64,000 bases of DNA from Mixophyes australis (GCA_036250195.1 JAVHZZ010000004.1:143419729-143483728), one strand, 5' to 3'. Counted from the stretch's first letter, positions 13,201 through 24,730 are shown. The notes: generated by a model not told the origin, from the letters alone. Program-made: numbers and translations.

Positions 13201-14170
13201 TGCTGACAGATATGACTTTTGACAGCCAGAAATATTAATGCACAATTAGGGAGGACACCCCAAAAGCACTGAGGAGTGCTAAAAATTATTTAGTAGATAC
13301 TGCTGACAGATATGACTTTTGACAGCCAGAAATATTAATGCACAATTAGGGAGGACACCCCAAAAGCACTGAGGAGTGCTAAAAATTATTTAGTAGATAC
13401 TGCTGACAGATATGACTTTTGACAGCCAGAAATATTAATGCACAATTAGGGAGGACACCTCAAAAGCACTGAGGAGTGCTAAAAATTATTTAGTAGATAC
13501 TGCTGACAGATATGACTTTTGACAGCCAGAAATATTAATGCACAATTAGGGAGGACACCCCAAAAGCACTGAGGAGTGCTAAAAATTATTTAGTAGATAC
13601 TGCTGACAGATATGACTTTTGACAGCCAGAAATATTAATGCACAATTAGGGAGGACACCCCAAAAGCACTGAGGAGTGCTAAAAATTATTTAGTAGATAC
13701 TGCTGACAGATATGACTTTTGACAGCCAGAAATATTAATGCACAATTAGGGAGGACACCCCAAAAGCACTGAGGAGTGCTAAAAATTATTTAGTAGATAC
13801 TGCTGACAGATATGACTTTTGACAGCCAGAAATATTAATGCACAATTAGGGAGGACACCCCAAAAGCACTGAGGAGTGCTAAAAATTATTTAGTAGATAC
13901 TGCTGACAGATATGACTTTTGACAGCCAGAAATATTAATGCACAATTAGGGAGGACACCTCAAAAGCACTGAGGAGTGCTAAAAATTATTTAGTAGATAC
14001 TGCTGACAGATATGACTTTTGACAGCCAGAAATATTAATGCACAATTAGGGAGGACACCCCAAAAGCACTGAGGAGTGCTAAAAATTATTTAGTAGATAC
14101 TGCTGACAGATATGACTTTTGACAGCCAGAAATATTTATGCACAATTATGGGGGACACCCCAAAAGCGCT
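10258..14170. repeat. 100-bp minisatellite 5' of transposase, 39 units
   Basis: The GACAGCCAGA motif recurs every 100 bp from 10321 to 14121, giving 39 units of about 100 bp. Variant units recur at a 1500-bp distance: GAGGTGTGCT at 11071 and 12571; AAAAATGATT at 11281 and 12781; TTAGAGAGG at 11446 and 12946; GACACCT at 11954 and 13454. A block of 15 units was therefore duplicated. In the transposase-coding direction the unit has no ATG except in one variant (CATTGAGG near 10567). Confidence 0.97.
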
Positions 14171-14528
14171 GGGGAGTGCCAAATATGAAGAAAAAATAAT
14201 AAACCTCTATCCTCCTCTCTGCACTAGCGATTTTGGTTAGAGCAATTGCAAGAACAATATTGTATTTTCTGTCCCTGCTCTAATTAGCCTATGACTACAC
14301 CCTGCTCTCTCCCTCTGTCAAATGGCGATGGATTGCTGTGGAGGCGTGTATTTATAAAGTTGAAGTATCGCGAGAACCGAGCCCCGAGATCCGACGACGT
14401 CACAATGACGTTCGGCCTCGATTTGGATTCGGAACGGGCGGGAGAGTACCGAGCTGCTCAGCTCGGTACTCGGATACCCAAAGTTCGGTTGGGTTCGGTT
14501 CTTGGAGAACCGGACCCGCCCATCTCTA

Positions 14529-14735
14529 CTTATAATAGTAGTAGTATCAATAATGCTTGTCTGATTTTGGTTGTGTCTCACCAACCCCTTAAATGGGTAT
14601 TGTAATTGGATATTCTACTTCACCAGTCTAATAGAGAGGCTTATATATTGCCTCCTACCCCAATATTACGCATAAAGGTCTTATTTCATTATATAGTAGC
14701 TGCATTTGCTCAGTTTAGTTTAAAGTGAAGTCCCC
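14529..14735. other. Duplicated host flank right of hAT copy 1
   Basis: Nearly identical to 29713-29918 and ends abruptly at AAAGTGAAG, where foldback sequence begins. The other copy continues into different DNA at the same base, marking a duplication breakpoint. No gene is seen. Confidence 0.7.
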
Positions 14736-15573
14736 CCTCTATTCCAGCTTAACCCTAGTGCTGCCTGACTAGTGCTGGTCCCGTGAAAATCAGGGAAAAA
14801 TTTTGCGTGGGGTCCCCCCGATTTTCACTTTACCAGCACTAGGCAAACCAGCCAGGGTTGGCGGCACTATAGCAGTGGGACATACGGCAGGGGTCCCCCT
14901 GCCATAATGACTAACCAACCCTAGACTGTTCAGCGCTGGGCTGGATTCCCTAGGGAGTGGGGTCCTCCGAAAATAATGAGCAGCCCCCCCCCCCTAGAAA
15001 GAACCAGCCCAGTGGTGATAGCACTAGGGCTCTTCCTACTACCCCTGGGCTGTGGGTAGTAAGGTAATACGGCGATAAAGAATGAAAAAAAATTAGCGGG
15101 CGCCATTTTGTTTTGTGGAACTACAAGTCCCAGCCAGCCAGGTTGCCAAAAACAGTGTGGCCATGCTGCTGCTTGTATAACTACAAGCACCAGCATACCC
15201 ACGGCAGCCAGGGCATGTTGGCACTTGGAGAACCACAAGTGCCAACATGCCCTGACATCCCTGGCTTGCTGGGACTTGTAGTTCCACAAAACAAAATGGC
15301 TCCGACAGCTGTATGACAGGGGCAGTGTAACAGTGATGTGTTTACAACTCACTGTTACAACACAGGAGAGTTTGCCAAACACAGGAGAGTTAGCTAAACT
15401 CGGGAGTGTTTACATCGCACAAAATCGCCAGAGATGACCAGCGATTTTGTGATTTAGTGTCAAAATCGCAGCTTGATACATTTCAGGGTTTTTTTTCAAA
15501 ACTCGCAGGTAAACACCCGCGATTTGCCGCGATTTAAACACGCTGGCAAACTCGCACTTTGATACATTTACCC
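14736..15573. mobile_element. Foldback element, middle and right arm
   Basis: It ends CGCACTTTGATACATTTACCC followed by CCTGG (15574-15578), the mirror of the left arm at 911 with the same CCTGG flank. The middle resembles 32200-32765. An internal inverted repeat at about 15103-15301 (TGGAACTACAAGTCCCAGC and its complement) can form a long hairpin. The left arm is absent here, lost at the breakpoint at 14735. Confidence 0.75.
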
Positions 15574-15578
15574 CCTGG

Positions 15579-16020
15579 TCTGATCTATTTGTACAGCTCC
15601 CTTTATAGCCTCATTTATATGTACCACTCCCTTTCTATACTGCAGATAGAAGTATTTTACTTCCTTATGAAACCGTTATTAAGAGACGTGGAAGATAGGA
15701 GGGCGTGGAGAAAGGGAAAAACAGAGGAGATAACCGATGCCCAATTAAGGCTGCTGTCTGTGTGTAAACAACTCACAGAAATGTCTTTATCTAATCATAG
15801 AACATAAATACAGACAGTATTAGCAATAGTACTTTCCTGCACACAACACAAATAAAGAATCATGTTGCAGTAAGTGTCACTTTAATGATCCAATACAGCC
15901 CTTCAATATATATTAAGCGCTATTTATTACCAGGGTGCAAAAATGCAATTGTGCAGTACCCTATAACAAGCAGTCAGGAATTTTCTTTCATTATCTTACT
16001 TGCACTGGGTTGGTCAAAAC
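15579..16020. repeat. HL low-copy repeat, copy b
   Basis: Second copy of 1212-1657, ending in the same GTCAAAAC target (16013-16020). What follows is a different hAT terminus, TAGATATGCTCAGG, whose partner GTCAAAAC lies at 30154-30161. Confidence 0.75.
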
Positions 16021-16306
16021 TAGATATGCTCAGGCTCGGTTCCCCGAGAACCGAACATACCCGAACTTAGCATATCCGTGTACCCAGCCGAGCTGACTCG
16101 GTACTTTCACGCTTTTTCGGAATCGAAAACGAGGCAAAACGTCATTGTTACGTCATAAAGAATAAAGAGAAGAGCAGAAAATGTGTATAAGGGGCACTCA
16201 ATGGCTCATACTTGCCATTTTATTAATAGAAACATAAAATAAGCATCAAGCTTTATTGGTATGTTCTAAAAAAGGAGAATACTTAAGCGATACCCTTCTC
16301 CTAGGG

Positions 16307-16453
16307 CAGTGTTGGCTAACCTGTGACACTCCAGGTGTTGTGAAACTACAAGTCCCAGCATGCTTTGCCAATATATAGCAGCTTATTGCTGGAAGGGTAT
16401 GCTGGGACTTGTAGTTTCACAACATCTGGAGTGTCACAGGTTAGCCAATACTG
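16307..16453. mobile_element. Palindromic hAT MITE (147 bp)
   Basis: An exact 8-bp duplication TCCTAGGG flanks it (16299-16306 and 16454-16461). The terminal inverted repeats begin CAGTGTTGGCTAACCTGTG and extend through ACTACAAGTCCCAGCATGC, nearly the whole element, so it folds into a hairpin. A relative is at 57533-57680. Confidence 0.92.
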
Positions 16454-16626
16454 TCCTAGGGTTATGCTAGCGAAATATTAAAAAATGAAAAGAATAATTG
16501 ATTTTAGAAAATAGAAAATACAACGGTTAAGATGGCAGCAATAACTGCCAAGCCACTCCGTTACTCAAAGTATTATATACTTCTACTAGTTATATGATTA
16601 CAGAGTGAAAGAATATATAATTGCTA

Positions 16627-17526
16627 AGGGTGTGCACCGGCCACTTTTAGTGTTTTGGGTTTTGGGTTCTGATTAGCTTGAGGTTTTGGGTTCTGATTTG
16701 TTTTTAAAAAAGCATAAAAAGGGTTAAAATCAAGTTTTTTGTTTATTTTTCACTCCTACGCTATTATTAACCTCAATAACATTCAATAACAATCATTTCC
16801 ACTAATTTCCAGTCTATTCGGAATACCTCACACCTCACAATATTGATTTTAGGTACAATATTTGATTTTTTTGGTACAGCAGCAACAGTGTACGTAGTTT
16901 GGAATTGCAGTACCTATTTTTTGGTACAGCAGCAACAGTGAACGTAGTTTGGAATTGCAGCACCTATTTTTGGGTACAGCAGCAACAGTGAATGTAGTTT
17001 AATATCTGATACGCATCTATATGGACTGCATAGTGGAGTGACCCCGGTACCCAATTTGGTACCGGGGCCACAATATATCACCCTCAACTGGTCTGAATTC
17101 CACTGCACAAATGGCTGCTCCCACATCCTCTGCAGCATATAGAGGGTGTAGTTCGAGCGCGTCACTACCTCTTGTTTTTGACGACCATGGTACAGAGCAT
17201 TCATCATTGAGATCCCATCAAGTATGTCAAAGACAGACAGCGTTGAAGTGTTATTTGTTGACTTTGTGAACAAAAAAACTGTCCCTGTTGCAAATCTTCG
17301 TGCAATAAAGAGTGACTTTTTCATTTAAAGGCTCAAGCTTTCAAGTGTAGTGTTTATAACATCATTACACCAACAGGTAAAAATCCTTTTAATTGGGATA
17401 ATGGAGCCACAAAGGAAATTGCGCATATGTAATGCTCGCACAATGTTACTGGCGTTGTCTGACACCACAAATCCCCAGGAGAGTCTAAGTGGGTTAAGCC
17501 ACTGAGAGATTATTTCCCTCAGTTTC
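16627..17526 (-). mobile_element. Diverged hAT remnant with 50-bp repeats
   Basis: The left end is rich in GTTTTGGGTT, like hAT ends in this window but distinct in sequence. Three units of about 50 bp (GGTACAGCAGCAACAGTG core) start at 16871, 16921 and 16971. Transposase-like fragments follow on the minus strand. The right side is cut off at 17526 by the 39-bp minisatellite. Confidence 0.6.
17080..17526 (-). pseudogene. hAT transposase fragments
   Basis: The minus strand encodes QEVVTRSNYTLYMLQRMWEQ near 17120-17180, equivalent to QEVVTRWNSTLYMLQRMEEQ (residues 641-660) of the intact enzyme. It also holds a piece near 17425-17526 equivalent to the GYVISDNANNIVRAL segment around the second catalytic aspartate. 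The two pieces are separated by unrelated or decayed sequence. Not functional. Confidence 0.7.
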
Positions 17527-18520
17527 TGGACTGATGCACCACCGGACTCAGCAAGGACAGAGCACTGGACTGATGCACCACTGGACTCAGCAAGGACAGA
17601 GAACTGGACTGATGCACCACTGGACTCAGCAAGGACAGAGCACTGGACTGATGCACCACTGGACTCAGCAAGGACAGAGCACTGGACTGATGCACCACTG
17701 GACTCAGCAAGGACAGAGCACTGGACTGATGCACCACTAGACTCAGCAAGGACAGAGCACTGGACTGATGCACCACTGGACTCAGCAAGGACAGAGCACT
17801 GGACTGATGCACCACTGGACTCAGCAAGGACAGAGCACTGGACTGATGCACCACTGGACTCAGCAATGACTTTTTTGATTTTTTTTAAATATTTTTTTAA
17901 AAGGATTTTTGTAGAATTTTTCTTTTTTTTTTCTTTTTATGGAAGAATTTTTAATACTTTTAAAATAAATATGTACTTAGCAGAACAAAGCACAGGACAA
18001 AAGCACCGCTTGACTCAGCAAGGACAGAGCACTGGACTGATGCACCACTGGACTCAGCAAGGACAGAGCACTGGACTGATGCACCACTGGACTCAGCAAG
18101 GACAGAGCACTGGACTGATGCACCACTGGACTCAGCAAGGACAGAGCACTGGACTGATGCACCACTAGACTCAGCAAGGACAGAGCACTGGACTGATGCA
18201 CCACTGGACTCAGCAATGACTTTTTTGATTTTTTTTTTATATTTTTTTAAAAGGATTTTTGTAGAATTTTTCTTTTTTTTTTCTTTTTATGGAAGAATTT
18301 TTAATACTTTTAAAATAAATATGTACTTAGCAGAACAAAGCACAGGACAAAAGCACCGCTGGACTCAGCAAGGACAGAGCACTGGACTGATGCACCACTG
18401 GACTCAGCAGGACAGAGCACTGGCCAAAGCACCACTGGACTCAGCAGGACAGAGCACTGGCAAAAGCACCACTGGACTCAGCAGGACAGAGCACAGCACA
18501 GCACAGCACAGCACAGCACG
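17527..18520. repeat. 39-bp minisatellite, expanded, with 350-bp higher-order unit
   Basis: Same 39-bp unit as at 4888-5395 but more copies: about nine at 17527-17865, then a T-rich spacer (17866-17985), about six units, the spacer again (18216-18335), then the decayed units. The two spacers start 350 bp apart, so spacer plus array was duplicated as a block here but not in the first locus. Open frames through it are artefacts of the period. Confidence 0.92.
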
Positions 18521-18539
18521 AGAAAAAGCAGGACAGAGG

Positions 18540-19003
18540 ACCACCTAACACACCCTCCCTCTTCCCTGATCAATGCCCGAGTGAAGATGGCGGCGGCAAG
18601 CGGGGAATTTAAAGGTTCCGAGTATCGCGAGATCCGACAGCGGGATTATGACTCAGAGCCTCGTTTTAAGTTTCGAAATCGGCGGGAATACCCGGACAGT
18701 GCTCGGATCTGACTCGGATCCGCACTGTTCGGGGGGCTCGGATTCCAGGAATCCGAGTTCGCTCATCCTTAATAATTGCAAAAGTTGAAAATATAAATAG
18801 ATGTCAACATTCCAATTTTACTGATGCAATAAATTATTTTACCATCATTGTGTGTGTGTATTCATTAAATGGTCATTTTTCAAAATACATAATTAATTAG
18901 TCTCCTTTCTCTGGGATATCCTTGATGAATTCCCATATTTTTCACCCCTTTATAGGTTATTTATATGGGACAAAGGGATAGTTAATTGGTTTAGACTTAT
19001 ATT
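18540..19003. repeat. Duplicated hAT-like end plus host flank
   Basis: Near-identical to 5396-5856, including GAGTTCGCTCATCCTT and the AT-rich flank leading to CTTATATT. It shows that the segment duplication covers the left flank of the hAT element. Confidence 0.8.
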
Positions 19004-19824
19004 TAGAGATGGTCACTGACCCCCGTGTTTTGGTTTTGGATTCGGTTTTGGATCTGGATTACCGTCGTGTTTTGGTTTTGGTTTTGGTTTTGCAAAACCG
19101 CCATTGCATGTTTTGGTTTTGGTTTTGTTTGGTTTTGTTTTGCTATTTTTTTGGAAAATCCATGTTTTTGGGCCTAAATTAACCCAATTTAGTGCTCCAA
19201 CTGTTTTAGAGACAAGTAATCTAATTGTTGAGGTAATAAATCATCCAAAAAATCAGTTTAATTCTTCGTTGGTAGGCCTATTCTACACACAAAACAGATT
19301 GTCTTCCTCTCCATCTATGCATATTGGCAATGCAGCCATCGTCTTTGAATGTATATTACACCCTACACTTATAGTTAAATATGTAAAGAAATGGAAAAAG
19401 CCAGTTTGGTTTCTGTCTCTCAAGTAGAGATGGTCACTGACCCCCGTGTTTTGGTTTTGGATTCGGTTTTGGATCTGGATTACCGTCGTGTTTTGGTTTT
19501 GGTTTTGGTTTTGCAAAACCTCCATTGCGTGTTTTGGTTTTGGTTTTGGTTTTGTTTGGTTTTGTTTTGCTATTTTTTGGGAAAATCCATGTTTTTGGGC
19601 CTAAATTAACCCAATTTAGTGCTCCAACTGTTTTAGAGACAAGTAATCTAATTGTTGAGGTAATAAATCATCCAAAAAAACAGTTTAATTCTTCGTTGGT
19701 AGGCCTATTCTACACACAAAACAGATTGTCTTCCTCTCCATCTATGCATATTGGCAATGCAGCCATCGTCTTTGAATGTATATTACACCCTACACTTATA
19801 GTTAAATATGTAAAGAAATGGAAA

Positions 19825-20215
19825 AAGCCAGTTTGGTTTCTGTCTCTCAAGGCCCCCCTCCACTTGTATAAAATACCAAAAAATTCAGCCATTATAGACT
19901 GTACAATATTAATTGACATGGAGAAAGCCAGTTTGGTTTCTGTCTCTCAAGGACCCCTCCACTTGTATAAAATACCAAAAAATTCAGCCATTATAGACTG
20001 TACAATATTAATTGACATGGAGAAAGCCAGTTTGGTTTCTGTCTCTCTAGGCCCCCCTCCACTTGTATAAAATACTAAAAAATTCAGCCATTATAGACTG
20101 TACAATATTAATTGACATGGAGAAAGACAGTTTGGGGTCACTCTGTCTCTCAAGGCCCCCCTCCACTTGTATAAAATACCCAAAAATTCAGCCATTATAG
20201 ACTGTACAATATTAT
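19825..20215. repeat. 100-bp minisatellite 3' of transposase, 4 units (inner)
   Basis: Four units containing CCATTATAGACTGTACAAT, spaced about 100 bp, downstream of the intact transposase. This is the shortest version of this array among the three copies. Confidence 0.92.
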
Positions 20216-20365
20216 GAAAAATGGACAAAGCCAGTTTAGGGTCACTCTGTCTATGACACCCTACCCTTAAGGATAAATTGCCCTAACAGCAGCCTTTCAA
20301 GATGGTATGTGATATGGAAATGCCACAAGTTTCTTTCCTCTTTGGGGGTAGATTGCTCCCTACAC

Positions 20366-23300
20366 TTACATAGAACGTTTTAAAAAGATGTTATCGTCAT
20401 CATCTTCAGCTTCATCCTCACCCTCATCAGTGTGTACGTCATCATCACAGACTATCAATTCATCGCCGCTTGAATCCGCCATTAGAGAACAGTCAGTGCT
20501 TGGATGTCTTGGATGGTGAAGGCCTTCCTCGTGGAAGATGTAGTTCATTTTTATAAACATCATTTTCTCCACATTTTTGGGAAGTAACCTTCTACGGCGA
20601 TCACTGACTAAGTTCCCTGCTGTGCTGAACACTCGTTCAGAGTACACACTGGAGGATGGGCAGCTTAGGTATTGCAAAGCAAGTTTGTACATGGGTTTCC
20701 AAATGGCCTGCTTTTCTTCCCAGTAAGGAAAGGGACTGTCTGACATTTCCATATCAACTACCTCTTGAAAGTAATCCTCCACCATCCTTTGCATGTTTAT
20801 ACTCATATTGGATGGAGTTATGGGCAAAGTGACACATTTTTTTGAAAAATCCTTCAAACCAGCCCAGATGTTAAATTGTTCTGGTCTGCCCCCTGTGTCT
20901 TCCCTGCTTCTTTTTTGGAAATTTAATTTTTTACGAGCAACAGCTTGAGAAAGTGAAGGAGGACACGTCGTCAAGCCGAGGCCCAGTTCAGCGGCCAACT
21001 TGCTGAGCAATAGCTCCTTGCAAAAGTTCACATCTCGCTCATTTACAAGTAAAGACTCAATGTAGGTTTTAAACCTTGGATCAAGCACAGTGGCCAAAAC
21101 GTACTGATCCGAGTTCAAGATCTTAATAACTCGAGGATCATTGTGAAGCGAATTAAGTACTTGATCGACAAGGCCAACATACTTTGCTGAATTGCTTGCT
21201 TTCAGCTCCTCCTTCATTTTCTCAAGCTGCTTTTCCAATAGTCTAATTAAAGGAATGACTTGGCTCAAACTAGCAGAGTCAGCACTGACCTCACATGTCA
21301 CAACTTCAAATGGTTTCAGCACCTTGCACAGCACTGAAAGGATTCCCCACTGTGCAAGAGTGAAATACATCCCCCCTCCTTTCCCAATGTCATAACTTGT
21401 GCAATATGCTTGGATGGCTTTGCGCTGTTCCTCCATCCTCTGAAGCATGTACAGGGTGGAATTCCACCGAGTTACCACCTCTTGCTTAAGTTGGTGGCAG
21501 GGCAAGTTAAACTGCTCTTGGAGCTGCTGTAATCTCCTACATGCTGTGGCTGAATGCCTGAAATGGCCTGAAATTTTACGGGCCACCGAAAGCATCTCTT
21601 GCACCTCACGGTTATTTCGTAGGAAGCTCTGCACCACCAAGTTGATGGTGTGAGCAAAACAGGGAATATGTTGGAAATCACCCAGCTGTAATGCTCGCAC
21701 TATATTGTTGGCGTTATCTGAAATGACATACCCTGGGGAGAGTCCGAGTGGTATAAGCCATGCATCAATCACATCTCTCAGTTTGCGTAACAAATTGTCA
21801 GCCGTATGCCTGTTAGTGAAGCCGGTGATACAAAGAGTGGCCTGCCTGTGACAAATGTTACGTAGTGGTGTACATGCTGCTGCTGTTCCTGCTGGTGAAG
21901 GTGAATGACCAACCCAGTGGGCTGTCACAGTCATATAGTCTTTGGTTTGGCCACTTCCACTTGTCCACATATCTGTGGTTAAGTGAACAGTGGGCAGAAT
22001 GGCATTTTTCAGCGCAATCTCTACATTTTTACACACTTTTTGGTATAGTTGTGGAATAGCTTTACGGGAGAAATGGTGTCGCGATGGAATTCTGTAACGC
22101 GGACACAAAACCTCAATTAACTGTGAAAAACCAGCTGCGTTTATTGTGGAGATTGGACGCAGATCTAACACTAACATTGCAGCCATGGCGTCTGTGATTC
22201 GCTTGGCGACTGGGTGACTGCTGTCATATTTGCTTCCCCCTGCAAATGATTGTTTCACAGTTAATTGCTGAAATGTAGGACTGCTCATTTTATTCACCTG
22301 CCTCTGGGATGACGATTCACCCCCAGCAGCAGCAACAGCAGCAGCAGGACTAACGCTTTCTTCAGAGGAATCAATAATAGTGCCGGAGTCATCCAGCCTT
22401 AAGTGGGATGCCGGGCTAACTCCGAGCGCTACTGAGGATATTGATGAGGATGGTGTGGTGGGTGTATTTTGTAGCCGTCGGTATGTCGGTGAGCGGAGGG
22501 TCTTAGCTGATGAGGGAGTGCTTGTATTCTTTTGGGAAGAACTTTCAGCTTTTCCCAACACTTTGCCATGAACTCTCGTTAAATGGCGTAACATAGACGA
22601 GGTTCCAAGATGGTTAAGGTCCCTCCCTCGACTGACTGTGGCTTCACATACACTACAAATGGCTATACAATTGTTGTCTGGATTTGGGTAGAAATAATTC
22701 CACACATAAGAAGTGGATTTTTTTGTTTTATGCCCAGGCATGACAATGGCCTTTTTCTTGTCACGTGCCAGAACTGCTGCCACTGGTGCAGGACTTACAC
22801 AAACAACCTCATCCTCATCAACATCCTCATTAGCGCCCTCGTCGCCTACACAAATCTCCCCCTCATCCTCTTCTAATTCCAAAGTGGCATCCTCAATTTG
22901 GGTATCACCGGCTACACTCAGGCTATTAAGGCACACATCAGCAGAATGCTCACGATTAGACATCCCACTGTTGGATGGACTCTCCACAGGGATTGTTGTC
23001 ATTTGTGAATCAGAGCAAATATTCTCCTGTAATGCCTCACTGTTATCTTGCAGCTCGGCTTTGACGCGTAACAGTAGTTGTGCACCAATTGTAGGCTGGG
23101 TAACTTTTTGGGATCTGCCACTAATAGCCAAAGGTGAAGGCCTCATTCTCTCTTTGCCACTGCGTGTGTAGAATGGCATGCTTGCAATTTTTTTTTTATC
23201 GTCACTTAACTTTTGCTCAGTTACACTTCTTTTTCGCTTCAATACAGTAAAATTTTTTTTGGTTTTTGTTTTTTGCACTAATTTGAAAACACTCTGTTGT

Positions 23301-23404
23301 TTGACATCGCCTTGGCCAGATGACGTACTGGGAACACTAACATCAGGACTGGTGACAGAACCTGGTTGCTCATTTAGATGATATGTGGACTGCTTTGAAT
23401 CCAT
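20366..23404 (-). CDS. hAT transposase with BED zinc finger, 1012 aa, intact
   Basis: Predicted DNA transposase that excises and reinserts its element through an RNase H-like DDE core. The N-terminus (1-230) is Ser/Thr-rich with a basic stretch (KRKRS, 56-60) and acidic runs. A BED-type zinc finger follows at about 231-279 (C250, C253, H274, H279). The core shows D478 (LTTDMW), D563 (VISDNA), the hAT CxxH pair C582/H585, W647 (TRWNS) and E923 (YSERVFSTAG). The C-terminal dimerisation domain spans about 880-955 and an acidic tail ends the protein. All expected residues are present. The ATG is the first in the predicted leader. Two sister copies are broken at CpG-like and other sites; this one is not. 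Nuclear function is inferred from family knowledge. It resembles ZBED-domesticated genes, but its termini and target duplication mark it as a transposon gene. Confidence 0.95.
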   Translation of the reverse strand: MDSKQSTYHLNEQPGSVTSPDVSVPSTSSGQGDVKQQSVFKLVQKTKTKKNFTVLKRKRSVTEQKLSDDKKKIASMPFYTRSGKERMRPSPLAISGRSQKVTQPTIGAQLLLRVKAELQDNSEALQENICSDSQMTTIPVESPSNSGMSNREHSADVCLNSLSVAGDTQIEDATLELEEDEGEICVGDEGANEDVDEDEVVCVSPAPVAAVLARDKKKAIVMPGHKTKKSTSYVWNYFYPNPDNNCIAICSVCEATVSRGRDLNHLGTSSMLRHLTRVHGKVLGKAESSSQKNTSTPSSAKTLRSPTYRRLQNTPTTPSSSISSVALGVSPASHLRLDDSGTIIDSSEESVSPAAAVAAAGGESSSQRQVNKMSSPTFQQLTVKQSFAGGSKYDSSHPVAKRITDAMAAMLVLDLRPISTINAAGFSQLIEVLCPRYRIPSRHHFSRKAIPQLYQKVCKNVEIALKNAILPTVHLTTDMWTSGSGQTKDYMTVTAHWVGHSPSPAGTAAACTPLRNICHRQATLCITGFTNRHTADNLLRKLRDVIDAWLIPLGLSPGYVISDNANNIVRALQLGDFQHIPCFAHTINLVVQSFLRNNREVQEMLSVARKISGHFRHSATACRRLQQLQEQFNLPCHQLKQEVVTRWNSTLYMLQRMEEQRKAIQAYCTSYDIGKGGGMYFTLAQWGILSVLCKVLKPFEVVTCEVSADSASLSQVIPLIRLLEKQLEKMKEELKASNSAKYVGLVDQVLNSLHNDPRVIKILNSDQYVLATVLDPRFKTYIESLLVNERDVNFCKELLLSKLAAELGLGLTTCPPSLSQAVARKKLNFQKRSREDTGGRPEQFNIWAGLKDFSKKCVTLPITPSNMSINMQRMVEDYFQEVVDMEMSDSPFPYWEEKQAIWKPMYKLALQYLSCPSSSVYSERVFSTAGNLVSDRRRRLLPKNVEKMMFIKMNYIFHEEGLHHPRHPSTDCSLMADSSGDELIVCDDDVHTDEGEDEAEDDDDNIFLKRSM

Positions 23405-23427
23405 TCTGAGCGCAAACCACTGGGGAG

Positions 23428-24730
23428 TGCTAAAAATTATTTAGTAGATTCTGCTGACAGTTATGACTTTTGACAGCCAGAAATATTAATGCACAATTAG
23501 GGAGGACACCCCAAAAACACTGAGGAGTGCTAAAAATTATTTAGTAGATACTGCTGACAGATATGACTTTTGACAGCCAGAAATATTAATGCACAATTAG
23601 GGAGGACACCCCAAAAACACTGAGGAGTGCTAAAAATTATTTAGTAGATTCTGCTGACAGTTATGACTTTTGACAGCCAGAAATATTAATGCACAATTAG
23701 GGAGGACACCCCAAAAACACTGAGGAGTGCTAAAAATTATTTAGTAGATACTGCTGACAGATATGACTTTTGACAGCCAGAAATATTAATGCACAATTAG
23801 GGAGGACACCCCAAAAGCACTGAGGAGTGCTAAAAATTATTTAGTAGATACTGCTGACAGATATGACTTTTGACAGCCAGAAATATTAATGCACAATTAG
23901 GGAGGACACCCCAAAAACACTGAGGAGTGCTAAAAATTATTTAGTAGATACTGCTGACAGATATGACTTTTGACAGCCAGAAATATTAATGCACAATTAG
24001 GGAGGACACCCCAAAAGCACTGAGGAGTGCTAAAAATTATTTAGTAGATACTGCTGACAGAAATGACTTTTGACAGCCAGAAATATTAATGCACAATTAG
24101 GGAGGACACCCCAAAAGCACTGAGGAGTGCTAAAAATTATTTAGTAGATACTGCTGACAGATATGACTTTTGACAGCCAGAAATATTAATGCACAATTAG
24201 GGAGGACACCCCAAAAACACTGAGGAGTGCTAAAAATTATTTAGTAGATTCTGCTGACAGTTATGACTTTTGACAGCCAGAAATATTAATGCACAATTAG
24301 GGAGGACACCCCAAAAACACTGAGGAGTGCTAAAAATTATTTAGTAGATACTGCTGACAGATATGACTTTTGACAGCCAGAAATATTAATGCACAATTAG
24401 GGAGGACACCCCAAAAACACTGAGGAGTGCTAAAAATTATTTAGTAGATTCTGCTGACAGTTATGACTTTTGACAGCCAGAAATATTAATGCACAATTAG
24501 GGAGGACACCCCAAAAACACTGAGGAGTGCTAAAAATTATTTAGTAGATACTGCTGACAGATATGACTTTTGACAGCCAGAAATATTAATGCACAATTAG
24601 GGAGGACACCCCAAAAGCACTGAGGAGTGCTACAAATTATTTAGTAGATACTGCTGACAGATATGACTTTTGACAGCCAGAAATATTAATGCACAATTAT
24701 GGGGGACACCCCAAAAGCGCTGGGGAGTGC
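23428..24730. repeat. 100-bp minisatellite 5' of transposase, 13 units (inner)
   Basis: GACAGCCAG recurs every 100 bp from 23473 to 24673. Variants (AGATTCTGC with CAGTTATG, and CCAAAAACAC) alternate and reappear 800 bp later. The array lies between the predicted promoter and the transposase ATG, so an unspliced transcript would carry it as leader. Read in that direction it contains no ATG. Confidence 0.96.

Larger units (their letters stand above)
5857..14528 (-). mobile_element. ZBED-type hAT transposon, copy 1 (8.7 kb, defective)
   Basis: Both ends begin TAGAGATGG when read inward. The flanks CTTATATT (5849-5856) and CTTATAAT (14529-14536) are an 8-bp hAT duplication with one mismatch. 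Order from the left: (TTTTGG)n-rich end, an 8-unit 100-bp minisatellite, broken transposase on the minus strand, a 39-unit 100-bp minisatellite, then a GC-rich end with a TATA-like box on the minus strand (14349-14356). The unusual length comes almost entirely from the 39-unit array. The same flanks surround the copy at 19004-29712, so the two arose by duplication of the locus, not by separate insertion. Confidence 0.9.

Noticed and set aside
10258..14170. Regular 100-bp array considered as CRISPR or centromeric satellite
   Set aside because: There are no unique spacers between repeats, so it is not CRISPR. The array is confined within a transposon and recurs in its sister copies, so it is a transposon-internal minisatellite, not a centromere.
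14291..14605. 104-codon frame in the GC-rich hAT end, also at 24842 and 29475
   Set aside because: It lies on the strand opposite to transposase in the promoter-proximal end, continues past the element into flanking DNA, and has no similarity to known proteins.
17519..18548. Repetitive proteins with LMHHWTQQGQST or LSPVVHQSSA repeats on both strands
   Set aside because: These come from a 39-bp array (13 codons per unit) open on both strands. No start context, conserved domain or splice evidence.
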